DNA from: Spirochaetaceae bacterium
Lineage (GTDB): Bacteria; Spirochaetota; Leptospiria; Leptospirales; Leptonemataceae
Length of the DNA stretch: 64,000 nt
Assembly: GCA_002729885.1 (NCBI GenBank)
Contig: PBUB01000002.1
Location: 673,745 to 737,744 of the forward strand
Reading direction: 5' to 3'
Shown: piece by piece, positions 62,670 to 64,000 of the stretch
Layout of the letters: every line of letters begins with the position of its first letter
How positions within the stretch are numbered: the stretch's first letter is position 1
The notes under the pieces: generated by a model
The model's database searches: none
Told to the model about the DNA's origin: nothing
The model's input: the letters and a program-made list of their open reading frames with translations, nothing else
Program-made: the position numbers and the translations under genes

Positions 62670-63791
62670 TCAAAACGTGAATGAATCCGAATCCAGGGCC
62701 ACGGGAATCCAGAATGCAAATTCGCTTCCCTGGCCTTCTTTACTTTTCAGGCTGATTTGCCCTCCCATGGACTGGACTAAATCCCTGACAATACTGAGTC
62801 CCAGGCCAGAGCCCGCAATACCGGAGTCCTCCACATTCGGTACGCGGTAGAAACGACGGAACACAAGGCTCTGGCTCTCTTCCGGAATACCGGAGCCAGT
62901 ATCTATTATCTCAAAGGACAGGGCAAATCCAGCATCTGCATCCCCATTGAGTGTAACCCGGCATTGAACCATACCTTTCTCTGTATATTTTATTGCGTTG
63001 GAGATTAGATTGAGAAGCACCTGCCGCAGCGCGGCATAGCGCAGAACGGCCCGTTCCGGTAGTGCGGGATCCAACCATAAATCGAAGTGAATGTCTTTGG
63101 TCCGTGCTTCTCTGCGAAGGGGTTCTGCAATTTCGATCAGGAAGGCTCTAAGCAATCCTGGCTCTGCGTTGGAAACGTAGCCAGCCTCTATCCGGGCAAG
63201 ATTCAGAATACTACTGAGTAGATGATTCAGCTGCATTCCGGAGTTGAGCGCCAGCTGCAGTAGCTCATCCCGGTCCTTGCTTTCCTCTTTGGCAAGTTCC
63301 AGCATCCCCAGAAGACTGTTCAGACCGTTTCGAATCTCATGGCTTGCCAGTGAGAGCAGTCCCTGCTGCTCAGCGGTGGGCTCAGAGGGATCCGGTGTAG
63401 CAGAAAGGAAGAGTCGCTTTCGGTTTCGAATATAGATGCAGCGACCATGGAATTGCCAGATATTCTTTTTGGATCCGACGGGCAGGTGAATGCTTGGAGC
63501 GGACTGTCCCCGGGCAATGGCGTTTAACCAATCCGATGCCTCCTGTCTATACTCCAGGGGAATAAAACTCTCCAACGGCTGCCTGCAAAAAGGAACCCGC
63601 TGAATTCCCAGAAGACGGGCCCCCGCTTCATTTAGATAGTATATGATTCCCGGTGGGCGCAGAATCATTCCGGGTGAAGCATTCTTTTCGAACGCATTCC
63701 ACAGCATCTCTGTGCTGGAACGGGAGCCGATTCGCACGGATCGATTGGAAGGAATGCGGCTCACTCCATGTATTTTCCCTGGGTTTGACAA
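62670..63791 (-). CDS. PAS-domain sensor histidine kinase, soluble
   Basis: A 373-residue kinase with no membrane segment. A PAS domain (about 25-130) precedes the dimerisation helix with the H-box LASHEIRNGLNSLLG (phospho-His about 150). The HATPase has N-box NLISNAIKYTEKG, G1 DTGSGIP, F-box FRRFYR and G2 GSGLGLSIV. All catalytic motifs are intact. The start is uncertain: a TTG at 63791 opens the frame, without a ribosome site, and a GTG nine codons later is possible. No cognate response regulator is next to it inside the window. Confidence 0.87.
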   Translation of the reverse strand: MSNPGKIHGVSRIPSNRSVRIGSRSSTEMLWNAFEKNASPGMILRPPGIIYYLNEAGARLLGIQRVPFCRQPLESFIPLEYRQEASDWLNAIARGQSAPSIHLPVGSKKNIWQFHGRCIYIRNRKRLFLSATPDPSEPTAEQQGLLSLASHEIRNGLNSLLGMLELAKEESKDRDELLQLALNSGMQLNHLLSSILNLARIEAGYVSNAEPGLLRAFLIEIAEPLRREARTKDIHFDLWLDPALPERAVLRYAALRQVLLNLISNAIKYTEKGMVQCRVTLNGDADAGFALSFEIIDTGSGIPEESQSLVFRRFYRVPNVEDSGIAGSGLGLSIVRDLVQSMGGQISLKSKEGQGSEFAFWIPVALDSDSFTF

Positions 63792-63903
63792 AAGTAAAGA
63801 AAAATTTATAAAAGTTAGAAGCAGGATTCGATGTTGGTCTCAATTGTTATAAACGATTATTATGCTTATCTAATAGTCAAAGATATCTGAATTGGCGTTA
63901 CTA

Positions 63904-63999
63904 TCGCATTAACTTGATGCGAAGAAAGCGCAATGCAAAGTTGTATGCATGCGAATGAATGCGATTGCGTGCATTGATGCTAAAGTAAACATGATGCGG
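63904..63999. repeat. repeated ATGCGR motifs at the window end
   Basis: ATGCGA occurs at 63917-63922, 63949-63954 and 63959-63964, ATGCGG at 63994-63999, and the reverse complement TCGCAT at 63904-63909, forming a 6-bp inverted repeat with the first. CAATGCA and TGCATTG also form an inverted pair (63931-63937 with 63970-63976). The stretch is AT-rich, beyond the kinase start, with no gene visible before the window ends. It could be a regulatory site for the kinase or the next gene. Confidence 0.35.
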
Positions 64000-64000
64000 G

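Overview
The window reads as a chromosome segment of a spirochaete in or near the Leptospirales. GC content is near 50%, so a Leptonema- or Turneriella-like or uncultured relative fits better than Leptospira itself, whose GC is lower. This placement is inference from gene content: many lipoproteins with loose spirochaetal lipoboxes, Lcl (DUF1566) lipoproteins, a one-domain GlmU, short-form HisG, and large CheA and cyclase proteins. Almost all of the window is ordinary chromosome. I see no insertion sequence, prophage, CRISPR array or rRNA operon.

Layout. 1-5.6 kb (mostly minus): a tadA fragment cut by the window edge, an acyl-CoA dehydrogenase, an unrecognised 529-residue protein and ftsH. 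5.6-10.1 kb (minus): a housekeeping run read rpmG-ispE-tRNA-Gln-glmU-prs-rplY-pth-ftsH. Its Pth lacks the usual catalytic His. 10.2-21.6 kb: envelope and signalling genes, namely an ankyrin protein, a FIST-adenylate cyclase coupled to a small exported protein, a large Lcl lipoprotein, a membrane-bound AraC-type regulator and a repeat lipoprotein. 21.7-26.3 kb: a full-length Lhr helicase. 26.5-38.6 kb: membrane and exported proteins, lipA, an MFS transporter, coaD, a YiiX-like hydrolase, four tandem paralogous lipoproteins, an RDD protein, a 4-OT-like tautomerase and a TolB-like lipoprotein. 38.8-45 kb (plus): typA, an RsbW-like ATPase coupled to a lipoate ligase, glyA, and infC-rpmI-rplT behind a structured leader.

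45.3-52.8 kb (plus): an acidic coiled-coil protein coupled to zapA, a gene-free 435-bp gap holding a possible 6S RNA, the 5-formyl-THF cyclo-ligase gene, then cheW, a cheA-cheC fusion, cheB and cheY. 52.8-61.8 kb (plus): scpA-scpB-pheA-tyrA, then cmk-rpsA-tetratricopeptide-like membrane protein-hisG-phospholipase-like gene, many of them overlapping. 61.8-64 kb: a DCC-family protein and a convergent PAS histidine kinase, ending in an AT-rich stretch with repeated ATGCGR motifs.

The best candidates for something new are the CheA-CheC fusion, the Pth without its catalytic His, the FIST-cyclase locus, the lipoprotein array with a one-domain minimal member, the ZapA partner protein, and the unassigned RNA-like regions before infC and after zapA. 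Starts were chosen from Shine-Dalgarno sequences and domain boundaries. Several are non-ATG, and the tyrA start appears to be CTG.
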